A stretch of 64,000 bases of DNA from assembly GCA_026686845.1 (NCBI GenBank), contig JAIVEN010000015.1, positions 1,193,001-1,257,000 of the forward strand, given 5' to 3'. A program made the translations under genes and the position numbers. How positions within the stretch are numbered: the first letter of the stretch is position 1; each line of letters starts with the position of its first letter. This stretch comes from Adenanthera pavonina. Lineage: Eukaryota > Streptophyta > Magnoliopsida > Fabales > Fabaceae. Below, piece by piece: positions 11,578 to 24,626 of the stretch. The notes beneath the pieces were generated by a model. That model did not search any database and had not been told where the DNA came from. It saw nothing but the letters and a program-made list of their open reading frames with translations.

Positions 11578-12059
11578 AATTTAATCTAAAAACTTTGATG
11601 TCAGACAAGAATATTTTAACTATTAAGGCCACAGTTAATGTTTATTATAATCACGAACATTTTCAGCTTAGCTACACATAAGAAATTGCATACTGTTATT
11701 ATTCAAACAAGAAATACTTGGCACATTAAGCTATTGCTTGTTTTTCACTTTTACAGTGGGTTTTGCGCGGCTGGGGGGATGATGATTGCATGAAGATACT
11801 TAAAAATGCCAAAGAAGCTATCTCTGGGAATGACAAAGGAGGAAAAGTGATCATCATAGACACTGAGTTAAATAAAAAGCAAGACGAGCATGAAGTGATG
11901 GAAACAAAATTCTTATACAATATAATTTTGACGGCTGACTTTAATACGAAAGAGAGAAACGAGGAAGAATGGAAGCAACTCTTTCTGAAAGCAGGCATCA
12001 CAAATTACCAGATGTTTCCTATATTGGGCTTTAGGTCTCTCATTGTACTTTATCCTTAG

Positions 12060-13599
12060 ATATGGTTGGAATCTAATAACTAGTTTTGCACGTCTTAAAC
12101 TGAATAAATTTGCAGTGGAACAAGAGGAGCTATGATATTTCTGCATTTTAATTATCTACAACATAGCACCATAGAGAAATTTGTCCCCATCTTATAAATA
12201 GAGACTGTATTGTCTAGCAATTAAAAAGCATTCATGTTTCTATGTAAAGTTATTACTGAGTCGAGTGAAGTAATAACAATAATTCAAAACAAGTGAATAA
12301 CAATAGCTGTAAGTCAAGTGCAATCTGGACTTTCTCACCAAATAGCTATTCCAAATGCCAACGGTTACTAACAGTCAACAACCCATGGTAGCATTCTAGT
12401 CATGCCTATCTCCATTCAATTAGACATCTTCTTTGCTTTCATTCAATATCAATTTTTTTCAATTTCATTGTAGGATGATTATTCTTTTTTTTTTTTAAAT
12501 TAATTACTCTACTTTGAACCCTTTTTTTTGGGCCACCAAAACCCAATTGGTTTTACTATTTAGAATGTTCTGATATTTTTTTTTCCTGTGCAATATAGAC
12601 ACTACTTGATTATACTAAACAGTTATTTCAAGTGCCAAGTCTCTGAGGTGATATTTCATTCCATCAAGGCCAATTCCTTTTTCCTTTTCTTTTTCCATTG
12701 CAATTTCGCTTAAAACTCTTTCCAACATACCAAACAGGCCCTTAATGACAGGGATATGCAGGCATGATAGTTACTTTACATTTTACATCATAACACCCAA
12801 TCCATTCAGCATATCCAAAATCCAGAAACACAATACCCAATATAGACAACCTGACAAGTGAATCAAAAAATAATTTGTAGTGTACACCTGTTAATAGTTA
12901 CAAGACACTAAATAATTATGTTGATGGGTTTCCAAAAAAAATCAAAACAGCACACTATCACATGCATGGTATAGTTATAGTTATATAACAGAAGACAAGA
13001 ATATCAACTTTGGAGACGGAAGTAACTGACCTGAGTTGTCATCTTTCTCCCTTGCTCAGTTCTGAACTAGTTACAGTCTGGATGGTTACATAACCTCCCT
13101 TGCTTGAGTATCCAGCACTTGAGTGCATCATATTATGTATGGATACATATAGGCAGCTATTAGTGATCATCTGAACCAAAGGATACAGTTCACAGGCACT
13201 GTTTCCATGCTCAACTGTGCATCATATTCACTATGCATGAATTGAGAGAAGTAGAAATCAATATCAATCTGTTTCATGGAATGGATTGGGTGTTATGATT
13301 ACATTGTAATTATCCCAGCTAGAAAACTATTCTTAACACACGAGCCAATATTTGTATTATATATAACACAGCACTTCAAATTGCACTTCCGCACTACAAA
13401 ATTTTTTACCTTGCTGCGTTTATGTCCATGTCCTGTCCCAGGTCCATGATAATTTTCGTGCTTCATAGGCTGTAACCAAGCTTGCAACTAGTGTAATGAC
13501 AAGCTAATTCAGTTTTCTTGCTTTCTGTAACCTTGCCCAACCACAAATTGATCAAATAATCATGTTGATAAAATCAGATCAATAAATCTACCTCATTCA
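12060..13599. other. Spacer between the pseudogene and the PPR gene
   Basis: No gene is recognised. The side next to 13600 will include the 3' untranslated region of the minus-strand PPR gene. T-rich stretches lie at 12485-12500 and 12521-12530. Confidence 0.5.
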
Positions 13600-16071
13600 T
13601 CATATTCCAAGATCCCATAATTTTGGACTGTAACATGCCTTATAACCTTCATGTTTCATTTCCATAGTTAACCTGTCAAGGGTATTATATATCTCATCAA
13701 TTTTGGGGTGCCTATCATCCTTAGATACAAAGCAGTTCACAGACCCAGCAATCTCCACCCAACTACATCCTAGTTCCTTCTGCAAACCTTTTTCCTTCAT
13801 CTGGATTCTCACTTTATCAACATTTTCCCACTCTCCTTCTTCTGCATACATATTTGAGAGCAAAACATGGTACCCTGCTATCCCCTTTTGTGTCTCCATC
13901 TCAAGCAACTTCGTGGCAATAACTTTCCCCAATTCAAAGTATCCATGATTTCTGCAAGCACCAAGAAGTGATCCCCATATTTCTAGAGCATTACCATCTT
14001 CACCCAATCCCTTGACAAATTCATAGGCTTCAAGCACCCTCCCTACCCTCCCTAACATGTCAGTAACACAACAATAGTGTTCAACTGAGGGTTTAATTTT
14101 ATGTACTTTCTCCATAGAGTCAAATATTTTAATACCTTCATCAGCCATTCCAGCATAACCACAAGCAGACAAGATGGCAACAAAAGTAACTGCATCAGGT
14201 TTATGGCCAGATCCCTGCATAGAATGAAACAAAGTAAGAGCTCTCTTACCCATCCCATGCTGGCCATAACCCAACATCATTGTGGTATATGTGATTGAAT
14301 TCTTCTCAGGTGTGCTGGTAAACACATTTTCAGCATAACTAATTGCGCCTGATTTGGAATATGTGTCAACTAATGCAGTTCCCACATAAACATTTTCGTC
14401 TAAGCAGTGACGAATGGAGAACCCATGAAGTTCCCTGGCAAGGGCTATGCTTCCCATTGAACTACATGCTGGGAGAACTGATGCTAAGGTCACAGCATTA
14501 GGTGTTACCCTCTGCTCAAGCATCTCTCTAAGAATCAGAATGGCTTTTTCATTCATCCCGTTTTGGGTGTAACCAGAAATCATTGCATTCCATGTAGCTT
14601 GATCTTTCTCACTTGGACAGTTTTGCTCAAATATCCATTCTGAAGTTTTAACCAAACCACATTTTGCATACATATCTATTAGATAGCTCTCCATTCCATC
14701 AAATAGTATCCCATGACGAATTACATACGCATGAGTCTGCTTTCCAATATCTTTACTCCTAAGATTAGATGCTCCAGAAAGAAGAGAAGTCACAGTCACA
14801 GAATCAATCATAAACCCTTGGTTCTGCATCTCATTGACAAGTAATAGTGCTTCCTCATCCAAACCATTTTGAACAAATGCAGAAATCATGGTATTCCATG
14901 AAACTTCATCCCTTTCAAGCATCTTATGAAAAACTTTGAATGAGGTATCAATTGAATCGCACCTTGAGTACATAACAATTATTGCATTGAGAACAATAAT
15001 TGGTAAAACTGCCATAGTTCTTAAAACAAATGCATGTATTTGCTGAGCCATTTTTATCCGCTGTAACAGTGAAATAGCAGTAATAGCTGATAGAAAAGTC
15101 ACATCATCACATACAGCATCTTTTAACTCGAAGGCTTGAATGAAAATGCTGATGGCTTCAATAGGACAGTTATTTTGAACATATCCACCAATCATAGTGT
15201 TCCATATCTCAGTATTCCTCTCTTTACATTGTTCAAAAATCAACCTAGCATAACCAAGGTGGCCAAGCTCAGCGTACATATTTATAGCTGAGCTCACAAC
15301 AAACACATCATCCACATATTCGCACCCAAATTTATGAAGCAACCCATAGAATACATCAGCAATCTTATAATTCCCCAAAAGCGACACAGCAGGGAATACA
15401 TTCACAAAACTGACAGAACTTGGCGTTATTCGCATTTTCATCATTGTCCTGAACAATTTAACTGCCTCTTCGTGTTCCTCCATCTTCACATACCATGAAA
15501 TCAAGGTATTCCAAGCAATAACATTTCGCTTACGCATAAAGTTGAAGACTTTAAGCACATAGTCATTTTTCGAACCACAGAATTCCACACCACTCAAGCA
15601 CGAAGAGTACATATTCAAGAGGGAATTGTACACAATCCTACTGGGGCTTGGGTTTGATTGGCACCGTAGAAAGTGGCAATGCACAGCTTTACCAGCTCTA
15701 AGGTTGCGAGCTTCAGCACAGGCCTTGAGAGTGGAAGAGTAAGAATAAGAGTCGAATCGAGTACCTGGGGTAGACTTCATTTGACTGTAGAACAACAAGG
15801 CTTCCAAAGGCATGTTGTTGCAGATAAAGCCAATGATGATGGTATTCCAGAGAACAGTGGAAGGGCGAGGAAGAGTGTCGAACAATTGGCGAGCTAGGAC
15901 AGGCTGGCCCTCCTGGCATAGTTTGCTAAGGCGAGAGCGAATTGTAGGGGTTTTGAGGGTAGGGTTCGGAATAGTGAAGAGTAAGGTGGAATCGGTAGTG
16001 TCAGTGGCGGGAAAGTGTGAATTCCGAGCAGATAGGGGAAGAGGAAGAAGAGGGGAAGCAGAGGAAGCCAT
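13600..16071 (-). CDS. PLS-class pentatricopeptide repeat protein, AEF1/MPR25-like
   Basis: One exon, 823 residues. The N-terminus (about 1-45, Ser/Thr/Pro/Arg-rich, few acidic residues) looks like an organelle-targeting peptide. A long array of PLS-type repeats follows, recognisable from recurring W-N-T-M-I-x-x-Y/F units (for example near WNTIIIGFI, WNTLISWYV, WNTMIGGYV, WNTMISAFV, WNAMISGYT). The C-terminus has the E-type extension: LEIWGSLLGACRNHG, GYHVLLSNMYAEEGEW, then CSWVEIAGSVNCFVSKDDRHP. No DYW deaminase domain follows, so it would need a partner deaminase in trans. Length and sequence recall Arabidopsis At3g22150 (AEF1) and rice MPR25, which act in editing of plastid atpF and mitochondrial nad5 transcripts. 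That match is from memory, so I give no symbol. The ATG lies at the start of the targeting peptide. Confidence 0.92.
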   Translation of the reverse strand: MASSASPLLPLPLSARNSHFPATDTTDSTLLFTIPNPTLKTPTIRSRLSKLCQEGQPVLARQLFDTLPRPSTVLWNTIIIGFICNNMPLEALLFYSQMKSTPGTRFDSYSYSSTLKACAEARNLRAGKAVHCHFLRCQSNPSPSRIVYNSLLNMYSSCLSGVEFCGSKNDYVLKVFNFMRKRNVIAWNTLISWYVKMEEHEEAVKLFRTMMKMRITPSSVSFVNVFPAVSLLGNYKIADVFYGLLHKFGCEYVDDVFVVSSAINMYAELGHLGYARLIFEQCKERNTEIWNTMIGGYVQNNCPIEAISIFIQAFELKDAVCDDVTFLSAITAISLLQRIKMAQQIHAFVLRTMAVLPIIVLNAIIVMYSRCDSIDTSFKVFHKMLERDEVSWNTMISAFVQNGLDEEALLLVNEMQNQGFMIDSVTVTSLLSGASNLRSKDIGKQTHAYVIRHGILFDGMESYLIDMYAKCGLVKTSEWIFEQNCPSEKDQATWNAMISGYTQNGMNEKAILILREMLEQRVTPNAVTLASVLPACSSMGSIALARELHGFSIRHCLDENVYVGTALVDTYSKSGAISYAENVFTSTPEKNSITYTTMMLGYGQHGMGKRALTLFHSMQGSGHKPDAVTFVAILSACGYAGMADEGIKIFDSMEKVHKIKPSVEHYCCVTDMLGRVGRVLEAYEFVKGLGEDGNALEIWGSLLGACRNHGYFELGKVIATKLLEMETQKGIAGYHVLLSNMYAEEGEWENVDKVRIQMKEKGLQKELGCSWVEIAGSVNCFVSKDDRHPKIDEIYNTLDRLTMEMKHEGYKACYSPKLWDLGI

Positions 16072-16144
16072 GGGGAAGTCAGAGCCTTACCCCTTGAGCT
16101 GGGCTAAGGATAATCATTTATCAGGAAAAACAGTAGATGGACTT

Positions 16145-16530
16145 CCGGAAGGCTTAGGTCAGTTTGGTTCGTGGAGGGGATTGGAGGAGAGCCCATTGGA
16201 AAAAAATTTGAATGAAGGAGACTATAGAAAAAGTAGTCTGAAAGATTTTAAAATTTGTTCGTTTAGTGGAATGGAAGGTTGGGGATTAAAAGAATTTTAA
16301 TAAAATTTTATTTGATTTAGAAAAAAATTGAAAAAAATTAAGTTATAATTACTTAATTTTTTTAAAAAAAATTAAAAAATATATATAAAGGGGTGGAAAG
16401 AGAGGATTGAAGGGATTAAATTTTTTCTAATTTTTTTTAATTTTTTAACCACATAAAATGAGGGGATTTAATTCTCTCTATTTTTTTTTTCTCCCTTAAA
16501 AAATCTCCAACCAAATATATTCTTATAAAA
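16145..16530. mobile_element. Degenerate MITE upstream of the PPR gene
   Basis: The left end GTCAGTTTGGTTCGTGGAGGGG and right end CCCTTAAAAAATCTCCAACCAAATAT are imperfectly inverted, around a core with GGGGATT and polypurine/polypyrimidine arms. The layout matches the Harbinger-like element at 40990-41364. It sits within 100 bases of the PPR start codon, so it may bear on the promoter. Confidence 0.5.
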
Positions 16531-17929
16531 TAGAATAACGTTTTATTTCTTATAAGGAATAAAATAACATAATCAATTCCACTATATCTATATATCAAAG
16601 AGAACAATTTTTATTTATTAGTTATGGATATTTTTTATGATAAAAAGAAATAGGGAGAACCAAAAATAAAATAAAAATAATTTAAAAATGTAAAAGAAAA
16701 AGAGAGAGAGATAACTTCATAACACTGTTTAAAAAATAATGAGAAAAGATAAAATACAAACAATTAAATATTGAATAATAATGTATGTATATCATTGATA
16801 TCAACGTCAATGTAAAACATAAAATTTATAATAAATTATATTATGCTTAAGATATTATTCATTTTTCATACCCATACAAGGCACAAAAAATATATCTAAT
16901 ATATATCAATATAATTCTAATAAATTGCATTATAAACAAAGTTGTGAATCCTTAAATTTGCTCACTCAAACATTATACATATATGAAACCCAATTTAATT
17001 ATGAAATTATAAAAACATAATTGTAAATAAAGTGGAAAAAAAAACTCATCAACCAAACAAGAAGTAATTTATAATAATGCAACAAACTTGTATGTAGCAA
17101 CGTCAACTGCAACAACATCAACAATATCGTTTGTAAATAATATTTGCCGCTGAAGAGTTAGAAAAAAAAAAGTTGTAGCGGAGTGTGAAAATAATTATAT
17201 TTAGATATAATATGCATAGGTTTATCAAGAGTTGAATGGTTAGGAAGTTAAAATCTTTTAGACAAAATCTCAAAATTGAGGCTTTGAGTCTTATAAATAA
17301 AAAATTAGTTTAAGTAAATAATTGGTTGAATGGATTTTTCCACTATAGCTGACTGAGATGACTTATGATGAGATATTTATAAAGGAATTAAGCTTAGATT
17401 TGGTATGTATAAAAAAAGTTTTATGAAAGGGAGAATAAGAGAAAGATTCCTATAAAATTTTTTTGATATATATCATTTAAACTTTCTATAAATATAAGAC
17501 AATTTTTTTATGAAATTCCTCCCTCTTTTTCCTTTTCCCTTTTTATTTTTCTTAAAATAACACATTTCTACCAAACATAAATGAGGATGAGGCAAGAGAG
17601 GAATCAAATGGATTCATGGCTTTGAACCATTTGCCAAAATAAATTAGTATAAAGATTTCAAGATATAACTATATATCGTTGAGGAATCCATACTTCATAC
17701 AAAGATTAATAATAATGATGAGTGGAGAAGAGAATCCATCAACCCGCTTTGACCAATATATTCAAGAACTTCAAATGAGAGGGTTGGGGCAAAATGAGCA
17801 AAGGCCACAAATATGAGTTATAATTAGTCAATTACAGAAATAACCCTTATTAGCTTAAATGGGATCACTAATTTTATAGTCAATTTGTGAATTTGGGTCT
17901 CTTCCAATGCAACATAAAAGCCTATTTCA
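16531..17929. other. Gene-free AT-rich spacer
   Basis: No gene is recognised. About 17390-17580 has MITE-like ends (TTTGGTATGTATAAAA ... CCAAACATAAATG), and the same pattern recurs near 22310-22515. Confidence 0.45.
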
Positions 17930-18160
17930 TATTCCCTCCGGTCCTATATATAGAACATTTTACCTTGATCATTAATATAAGACCTTTTACAATATATGAG
18001 GTGATATTTATAATACATTTCCAAAAAAATATCCCTATTTAATATTTTGGAAAAATATTAGGATTTTCGGAAAAAGCGAGATAGTTAATTAGTTTTAACT
18101 CCCTTTCTTAATTCATGTGATTCGGTTAAAATGGTCTTATATTAAGAATCAAAGGGAGTA
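17930..18160 (-). mobile_element. Stowaway-like MITE, family 1
   Basis: TA plus TTCCCTCCGGTCCTATATATAG at the left, and AAGAATCAAAGGGAG plus TA at the right. The core (AGTTAATTAGTTTTAACTCCCTTTCTTAATTCATGTGATTCGG region) is the inverse of the cores at 38722-38990 and 59193-59461. TA ends and CTCCCTCCG termini are the Stowaway (Tc1/mariner) signature. Confidence 0.75.
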
Positions 18161-19065
18161 TCATAAACCAAAACATTGTTGGTTGGTGTCGCCATTTGTC
18201 TTAGTTGGAATCAGGAGCTTACAATAATTGGGGAATTAATAGTAACATTTCGACTTAATTAACTCATTGACTATAGCTAACCCCCCTTGCATCCCAAAAT
18301 TTGCTGAAGTATATTAACTCAAAGTAAGTAAGAATTATGGGCTTGGGTTTGGGCTTGGCTTGGCCCCTTAATCTTTATCTCAAAGTCTAAAATGTATATT
18401 GGCACTACGTGATAAGATTTGGGGTGTCTTCAGAAAAATAACCGGTTAGAGCCTGAAGTCAACATTTGGCCCAAATCTGAAAACCAAACAACAATTTTTA
18501 AAAATAATTTCTCTTATTCATAAAAATTGTCAAATTTTGTAATTTTTCAAAACATTTATCATTTTAGAATTTCAATGAAATATTAATTATTTTTTATTAT
18601 TTTACCTTTCATTAGTATGAAATAGAATATTTAATAAAGTGTTTAATTTAAAGACATTTTAATAAAATAATATTAAATTTCATAATAATATAAATCATTT
18701 AATAGCTCTGGTTGATTTGTGTTAAAAAAAAAAACTACAATGACACTCGTTTTTTTTTTTTGTGAATAGTACAATGTAATCCTACCCAAAAGCTGCTTTT
18801 TAAAGTACCGTCATCTACTTGAAGCCCCAAACCTCCCTCCCCCTGGAGACCAAATAAAGTAGTCCATCTCAGAATTTAAGTTCAAGGCCAACAAATCCGA
18901 AGCTTGTACTGAATGTCTGGTGGTATTTTCTAGGACTTCAGTATTTGCATCACCATAATGAAAAAAAGGGGTAATATGAAACTAGAAGATGAAACAATTT
19001 ATATTATGAAATCATTATAGTAAACGCAAGTAATTCTAACAGTTATTCAACAAATTAATATTAAT
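18161..19065. other. Spacer with an old repeat (18470-18740)
   Basis: About 18470-18740 is an AT-rich block whose order of words (ATCATTTTAGAATTTCAATGAAATATTAATTATTTT ... AATAAAATAATATTAAATTTCATAATAATATAAATC) resembles 39200-39370. It is probably another degenerate MITE family. No gene is seen. Confidence 0.4.
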
Positions 19066-20154
19066 GACAAGAACAAAAAGAGGAAATTATACTTTATTAT
19101 ACGAAGATATATTCCTTTTTCATATTATAATTCTGTTATTCAATTTTTCTTTTGAATGTAAAACGTGCCAAAAAAAGAAACATCACAGACCAGACACCAA
19201 TGTCTGGCCAGCTGAGATACATTTGAGGTATACTTCCAATGTTTTGACTGAATTTCACATTGTGTCCTTATGTTGATTTAAAAAAAAAATTGTGTCCTTA
19301 TAGTTTATTTTCTGTAAATAAATCTTTACATTTAATTTTTTTTCTATTGTTTTCAAACAAGTCGCTCTTGTTAAGTCCATTTATAATAATGTCATTTCCA
19401 GTAAGAAATAATCTATCATCCTCTTCTATTTGAAATATAATCCTCTGATCCAACAGTCGTGCAGTATATTGCATATGTTAATTAATTATTGGATTTTCTT
19501 ACTTGTTGAACTAAATCAGAAGACCAAATTATTTTTTTAATGTCAACTGATTTTCAAAAGCCATATTAAGCCCGACTAATCAGAAAACCAAATCTTAAAT
19601 ATGAGACAATGGCATGATTTTTTCAAAAAATCCAAATTAATACATGTTACTAAATAATTTAAAAGTTTTCTTTTTATTTAACTCCACACTGACTGACCAT
19701 TTGTGGATGGAGTTGACTCATGGCAACTTGCATAAAACTACCACCACAAGCCAACAACTTAGAAAATGAGGAGCATATATGTGTACAGTCTCATTAGGTG
19801 GATATATTGACTCTTTTGCGCATATTTGCTTTTATTTCAAAAGCAATTTAAATTTAAAGTATTATATTTAAATATTAGAAATGAGAATTGGTTCAAGGGT
19901 GCACTCAATTGAGTTCCCAACATCCCAACAATAGTAAAAGATGCGTTTCAGGTCCATTGGACTTGATGCCACACCCAACCTTTCCATCTCAACAAGAAGA
20001 TATCCTTCTTTTCTCCCTCACACAACAAATCTTACTCCACAATGCATTTCTTTATATATGTGTGTGTGTATGTATGTACTCTCCTATAACACACCCTCCA
20101 TCTATCTCCCACGTACATGCATGCAAAAAGAAGAGTGATATACATAGATTAATC

Positions 20155-23110
20155 ATTAGGTTCCGTTTGGTTTTTAGTTTTGTAAAAGTAAATTAAAATA
20201 AATTAAGTTTGTAACAATGAAGTTTAGGTAAATTAATTAAGATTGTTATAAATTGTTATATTTAGATATTCTTTTTCGAAAAGTAAATTTGATTTTGAAA
20301 CCTATTTGAATTATAAGAATTAAAAGTATTTTTAGATATATAATATAAAGTCAGTATCATATCCTTTTCCCAAATCATGGTTTTGCTAACCAAAAAGTAA
20401 TTTTCTCCATTCTTTTTCAAAATCATAGTTTAACCCACTTTTCATTTTTTAAAAAGATAGTTTGTAAATTATCAAACACTCTTACTATGAAAAATAAAGT
20501 GTGAAACCATAATTTAGTTTACAAAGAGGTAAATCAAAATAGGCTCTGTCTAACAAAACTTTGCTTATTTCATAGCATTGCGGAAGAAAATAGCTCCTGT
20601 GTATATCATAGTATGGATGCAATGAATGAAAAAAGATAAGACTCATTCACACATAAATCACATCTCCTTCTCCCTATTTCCTTCTCACTATACCAAGGTA
20701 CGTGTTGTGTAGAGGATCTTGATTCATAATTTATCGGAATCCTATAAATATACAGGATCGATCACAATAATAAAAAGTCTCAAGAATATTTCAGAGGTCG
20801 AACTTAAGAAATGTAGTAAATTTATAGTTTAAACTTTTAATTCAAAAAAATAAGTGATAATTGAATTGAGAGCTCAAATTAAAAAGAAAAGAAATAGGAA
20901 ACAAAATAAAGTTTGAGTTTTGATTTAAATCTAGAAGCGTTAAGGGATCAGAATTCACTTTATGAGATAACTAGATTCTATTCCTTAGTTATACTCTATA
21001 TAATTATAGTGACCGTTGTTCCTAAAATGTCCTAATTACTTCTTGGTCAATTAATCCTTATTTAGTTATGATTCAATTCGCTCTACTAAAGTTCTTAATT
21101 AAACATTGAAAGTCATAACTTATATCACCACAAATTCATAATTTTATCTCTAGATTAATTATTCATATTTATCTCTCTCGATCTAGATTTACTTTTCACC
21201 TCTCAGTCCATCAAGTTTACCCATTAATTAAATTTTATGATGATCAAGCATAAAATCCACATAAACGAACAAAAGAGATGAATATAATAAAGAAACAATT
21301 TAAATATAAATTGAAGAACAAATCTACAAAGTCTTAACTAAAGAAAACAAATCCAATACATCCCAATCAGGCTACATCCCTACCCTTGACTAGAAAATTT
21401 AGCTACTCATAAAATTATAAATCAACGCAAAACTAAAATTTCAAATCATGATAAGAATAACAAGAAGGAAGTGTTATAAAGGAAAATAAAATCTTGCTTC
21501 AATACTCCCAAGATCTCCTTATTTTATATCTATAGATTGCTTCTAGTTACTCTCAAATGCGTTTGAATTGTGTTCTCTAGTCTCTGGATGTGTTTCTGAA
21601 TCTCCTCTTGCATTTCTACTATATTTCCTTATATAAGAAAAGTCTAGAAACCCATAAAAGCCCAATAAATCATGAAAAGGCATAAACTTTAAATCTATAT
21701 CTCTAATTGACCCCGTGCCATATCTTCATTATTTCCTTCATCCAGTGCCATGTCCAACACGCCTTCCTTCCTTTTCACAAACTCACCCGGTGCCGGATGG
21801 GTGTCCTCATGGTCTACTCGGCACCGGGTCATCTCGCTATGCTTTTTCTTCTTCGCCCCCTCACCCGTGGCTGGGTCTGGAGATTAGTGGGGGCTGGATA
21901 AACAACTCTTATGCATTTTACTCAAACTTTTTGGCTTTATGTAGCTCAAAATTCTCATAAATATTCCTGTGATGCAAATATATTCTATGTTATGTAGAAT
22001 CATGCCAAAAAGTGTCAAATCACAATATTTTAAGATAAAAATAGATACAATATGTGGGTGTTTTATAGACATAAAATAAACACATCAATAATTATTATAA
22101 TTTGAATTGAAAGTAAAAACATAGTCATAGAAGTAATTTATACTTCACTATATTAACTCTTATATTATAATTACTTGAGCAAATCATATTCCTCTCATAA
22201 TCTTTTAATTAACCCAATTAGGCACCTATTTCCTAAGGCCACGGACCCATGCATCTAGAGTCCAGCACTCTTCAAGATATATAAGTAGTCTTTAGAGCAC
22301 CAAGGTTGAATTGAGGTTAGATTTTGTACGCATAAAAGGATTTCATGAAATGATGAATAGGATAAATGAGAATGAAATCTTCATGAGATTTATTTGGTGC
22401 ATATCATTTAAATTTTTTATAAATAAAAAAATAGCATTTTCATAGAACTCTTTTCTCCATTTCTTTTTTTCTTTCTGTTTCTCTCAAAATTACTCATTCC
22501 TGCAAACATGGCCTAATATGGATTAAGATTCTTTGAAATACTTTATAGATATATATAAAATTATAGAGAAATAGAAAGAGACGAGGGTGACCTATCTTTT
22601 ATAAACATGGGTACTCCTCTTTTCATATTTCTCTCCCTACATGGGTCCTGCTTGGTTGCCACTGAGAAATATATATGGAATATTTTTTCATTGTATGACA
22701 ATCGAGATATGAAATTTCTATTATATTTCTGCAGTAATTATTGCTCAACGACAACTATTTTTTACTATTAATTTTTATTTAGAGACATATATGGCATTTA
22801 ACATTTTAAAAAGGTCACTTTTTTCATTAATTATATCCCCTTTTCTCTTTCATTCCATTCTATGGTCCAAATGAGCTCATCATAAAATATACGAGAATCC
22901 TCTGTAACATGATTATTCATTGGATCAAATGGACTAAGCTTTAAATATAATAATAGACGAAGTAATTAATCAATTAAAATCACAGACTCTAGGTTTACTT
23001 GAATTTGAGAGGAAAATGGATCAAGGACGGAAATCATGTGATTAAAAACACTACGTAAGACTCGGGAAAACTTGCAACATAATCTAAAGTTAATTGGAAA
23101 TTAAGTTAAT
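20155..23110. mobile_element. About 3 kb of inserted repeat-like DNA within copy B
   Basis: This is absent from copy A at the matching place (near 2900-3085). It begins TTAGGTTCCGTTTGGTTTTTAG, a MITE-like end, with a possible partner end near 20540. It also contains a less AT-rich tract (21710-21900, GTGCCGGATGGG and GGCACCGGGTC words) and a second MITE (22640-22880). No reverse transcriptase or transposase reading was found, so the larger insert cannot be classified. Confidence 0.5.
22640..22880. mobile_element. Non-coding MITE, same family as 55025-55245
   Basis: Shared order of words: TGCTTGGTTGCCACT end, GGACACATATGGCATTT-type block (here GAGACATATATGGCATTTAAC), GTCACTTTTTTCATT, CATTCCATTCTATGGTCCAAA. 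The copy at 55025-55245 carries the same plan. Ends are imperfectly inverted. Confidence 0.55.
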
Positions 23111-24595
23111 AATTGAGTTCAAAGTCGTACCATGTTTATGATGATAATTAACTTGTCGAAATTAGGGTTTGGTAATACCTAAATGATTTGAAAGGGAAAT
23201 GGGAAGGAGAAGGAGGGACAGAGAGAATATACAATAATTATTGGAAGAAAATTTGTAGGGACAAGTAATAATTAATTAGAGGAAGAAAATTTGTTAGTGT
23301 GGTGGGTTACACGATACTCTATATACACACATATAAATGTCAAAAAAATGATTCTGGGGAATAAGAATATATATTTGAAAAGTTGAAAGATAAGATGGAA
23401 GCACCAATATATTGTATATGTGATAATTAATAGATATTGCGCGCTTACCATTTTTTCTTCAATGCACGTACTCATTCATTATGATTTATCATCTATTCTT
23501 TGAATGGAGAATTGCACCAACTTTATTCATTAACTTGCTTTCCTTCTTTCACTTCAAACCATCTTTTAACATCGTCATCATCATCATATATCACTTCATT
23601 CATTAATTTTAATTAAAAAAAATTTTGTGTATGAAACACATTCTATTTTATACTCATTAACTATTTTATCTCTTTCTGACAATGTCATTTGAATCTATTT
23701 TAATAAATACAGGAAATTTCAATTGGTACTTCATTTTCAACGAATCATTATTCTTAATTAAAAATAAACTTATAATGTATCCATAAAAGTTCGTATAAAA
23801 TGTGACATGGTCCAAAGTCCAAACTTAAGATTTACTTGGCTGAATTGATCTCAAAATTCTTTATTTTTGTATATTATGAGATTTTATCAGTATTTTTAAT
23901 TTATATTTTGTTATTAATTTTATATAACTCGTGGACATTAATAATGAACCAATTAACAGAAATTATAGCTATTTGCATAAATTTAATAACCTACGAAAAA
24001 AAAATTGCTGTCGACTTTGGTTATATACTTATATCTATATATAATTGCTAATTCCTAAATACTTTACGTCATTTAACTTAATTTTTTCAGCAGAATTCAT
24101 AAATTAAATTATTAATAAATGGTGAACAATACCATTTATTTTTCAGACTCCTTATCATGCTCGAAAAATTCACCTATGTAGTTCCATTAAAATTGTGCAA
24201 ATATCCATCGTTACCAGCCGTTAAAACAAAAGGCTTTATTGGAAGCTGAATATATATATATATATATATATTTACCAAAAAACTATACATTCGAAAAGAC
24301 TACATAATATATTGATTAATGTCTTTCAGAATAAGGAGAAAGTATGACAGAATCAAAATGAACAAATAATCATGGATCAACAATATCAGAAAAGCTGTCT
24401 ATATATATTATTATATTGCTTTGATTTTGACATTGAAACCAAAAAGGTAAAAAGAGTTCAATAATAAAACCCAACAAGTCAAAAACACATTTGATGGTCA
24501 TTAAGATCTTAATTGCTGACTAAACTTTCAATGAGACAACTATGCAAGTAATCATATTTTGAGTACGTAAGAACCAACCAGTAATTTGAATCATC

Positions 24596-24626
<31 letters not shown>

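Larger units (their letters stand above)
10037..12059 (+). pseudogene. Truncated O-methyltransferase pseudogene
   Basis: This is a second copy of the 6708-8053 gene. Exon-1 relic: 10037-10397, matching the intact gene from 7117 onward. The TATA box, start codon and first 136 codons are gone, because the flank at about 10020 joins directly to the exon interior. A 4-base deletion near 10091-10105 (parent AATCAAAACCCTG region) shifts the frame, and the donor after AAG (10395-10397) is GA instead of GT. Exon-2 relic: 11757-12059, preceded by TTTTACAG, keeps an open frame of 100 codons ending in VLYP like its parent. The intron has grown from 269 to about 1,360 bases by insertions. The active-site segment reads WVLRGWGDDDC, with Arg for the catalytic His. 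It retains VDAGGGTGTT, closer to the family consensus than the intact copy. Confidence 0.9.
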
